Shown: piece after piece, positions 5,528-5,680 of the stretch
Layout of the letters: the number at the start of each line of letters is the position of its first letter
Numbering within the stretch: position 1 is the first letter of the stretch
Translations under genes and position numbers: made by a program
NCBI GenBank assembly: GCA_026388615.1
Contig: JAPLJL010000405.1
Coordinates: forward strand, 1 to 5,680
Source: Pseudomonadota bacterium
GTDB taxonomy: Bacteria > Desulfobacterota > JAPLJL01
Length of the DNA: 5,680 nucleotides
Direction of reading: 5' to 3'
Notes under the pieces: model-generated
Seen by the model: the letters and a program-made list of their open reading frames with translations, nothing else
The model's database searches: none
What the model was told of the DNA's origin: nothing

Positions 5528-5531
5528 GTTT

Positions 5532-5560
5532 CGTTAATAACGCTTAGATCGTTATTAGCG
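5532..5560. repeat. AT-rich inverted repeat, 11-bp stem and 7-nt loop
   Basis: CGTTAATAACG (5532-5542) and CGTTATTAGCG (5550-5560) are complementary at 10 of 11 positions, the remaining pair being G-T or A-C depending on the strand. Neither strand shows the T-run expected of an intrinsic terminator immediately after it. It could be an operator for a dimeric regulator, an RNA hairpin ending the upstream minus-strand transcript, or a repeat relic. Confidence 0.5.
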
Positions 5561-5580
5561 TTTAGTTCGTTTGGTTTGAC

Positions 5581-5608
5581 GGCGGTCCGCGGTCGGCCGT
5601 CGGCGGTC
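5581..5608. repeat. 7-bp tandem repeat array GGCGGTC
   Basis: Four heptamers start at 5581, 5588, 5595 and 5602: GGCGGTC, CGCGGTC, GGCCGTC, GGCGGTC. It begins the gap just past the stop codon of the right-edge gene, separated from it by 12 bp of AT-rich sequence. It is the GC-richest array in the window. Confidence 0.75.
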
Positions 5609-5620
5609 TATCTTATCAAT

Positions 5621-5680
5621 TTACCTTTTCATGGTCAGCGCCGCGAGCAACCGGACGCCCTTGGCGATCTCGGTGGCCGT
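5621..5680 (-). CDS. 3' end of an unidentified gene (partial)
   Basis: Reading the minus strand from the right edge, 19 sense codons precede a TAA at 5623-5621. They encode a C-terminal tail with TEIAKGVRLLAALTMKR, an amphipathic-helix-like ending with strong G/C preference in third positions. It is co-directional with the corrinoid and URO-D genes and lies about 220 nt upstream of them, so it may be part of the same methyl-transfer cluster. The tail is too short to name a family. The opposite strand is also open here from ATG 5631 (no Shine-Dalgarno), so a plus-strand gene start is a less likely alternative. Confidence 0.5.
   Translation of the reverse strand, partial: TATEIAKGVRLLAALTMKR

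Overview
The window reads as chromosomal DNA from a GC-rich, probably anaerobic bacterium. The coding regions strongly favour G or C in third codon positions, and the gaps between genes are more AT-rich. A corrinoid protein beside a uroporphyrinogen-decarboxylase-like methyltransferase is typical of Desulfobacterota (former Deltaproteobacteria), acetogens and relatives. I lean towards Desulfobacterota, but this is inference and no rRNA or marker gene settles it.

Layout. Positions 1-1842 (minus strand) hold an ABC-2-type exporter: an ATPase followed 4 nt later by a multi-pass permease that runs off the left edge. After a divergent gap (1843-2114) comes gpsA on the plus strand (2115-3149), encoding the NAD(P)+-dependent glycerol-3-phosphate dehydrogenase that starts phospholipid synthesis. 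Facing it across a short convergent gap is a minus-strand methyl-transfer cluster. In transcription order it comprises the 3' end of an unidentified gene (5621-5680), a corrinoid-binding protein (4770-5399) and a URO-D-family methyltransferase-like protein (3278-4624). The last two probably work as a pair, with the URO-D protein moving a methyl group onto or off the cobalt of the corrinoid protein. The methyl donor and acceptor cannot be read from the sequence.

The most unusual feature lies between the genes. All four sizeable intergenic gaps (1843-2114, 3150-3277, 4625-4769 and 5400-5620) are built largely of short degenerate tandem repeats with a 7-bp or 9-bp period. Each array has its own consensus word: CCTATGA, GAGCAAA, TACTGCC, GGGGCAA, CTCCCTG, GGTCATA, GGCGGTC and two nonamers. 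One array runs through the stop codon of the URO-D gene, and another appears to be interrupted by a GC-rich hairpin-like insert. The period recurs while the word changes, which suggests a general process of local repeat birth rather than one spreading element. It resembles in form the heptameric STRR repeats of cyanobacteria.

Other points are a near-consensus promoter placed so close to the gpsA ATG that the transcript could be leaderless, and the apparent loss of the canonical zinc-binding cysteines in the URO-D-family protein. No CRISPR array, tRNA, rRNA, transposase or recognisable defence system is present.
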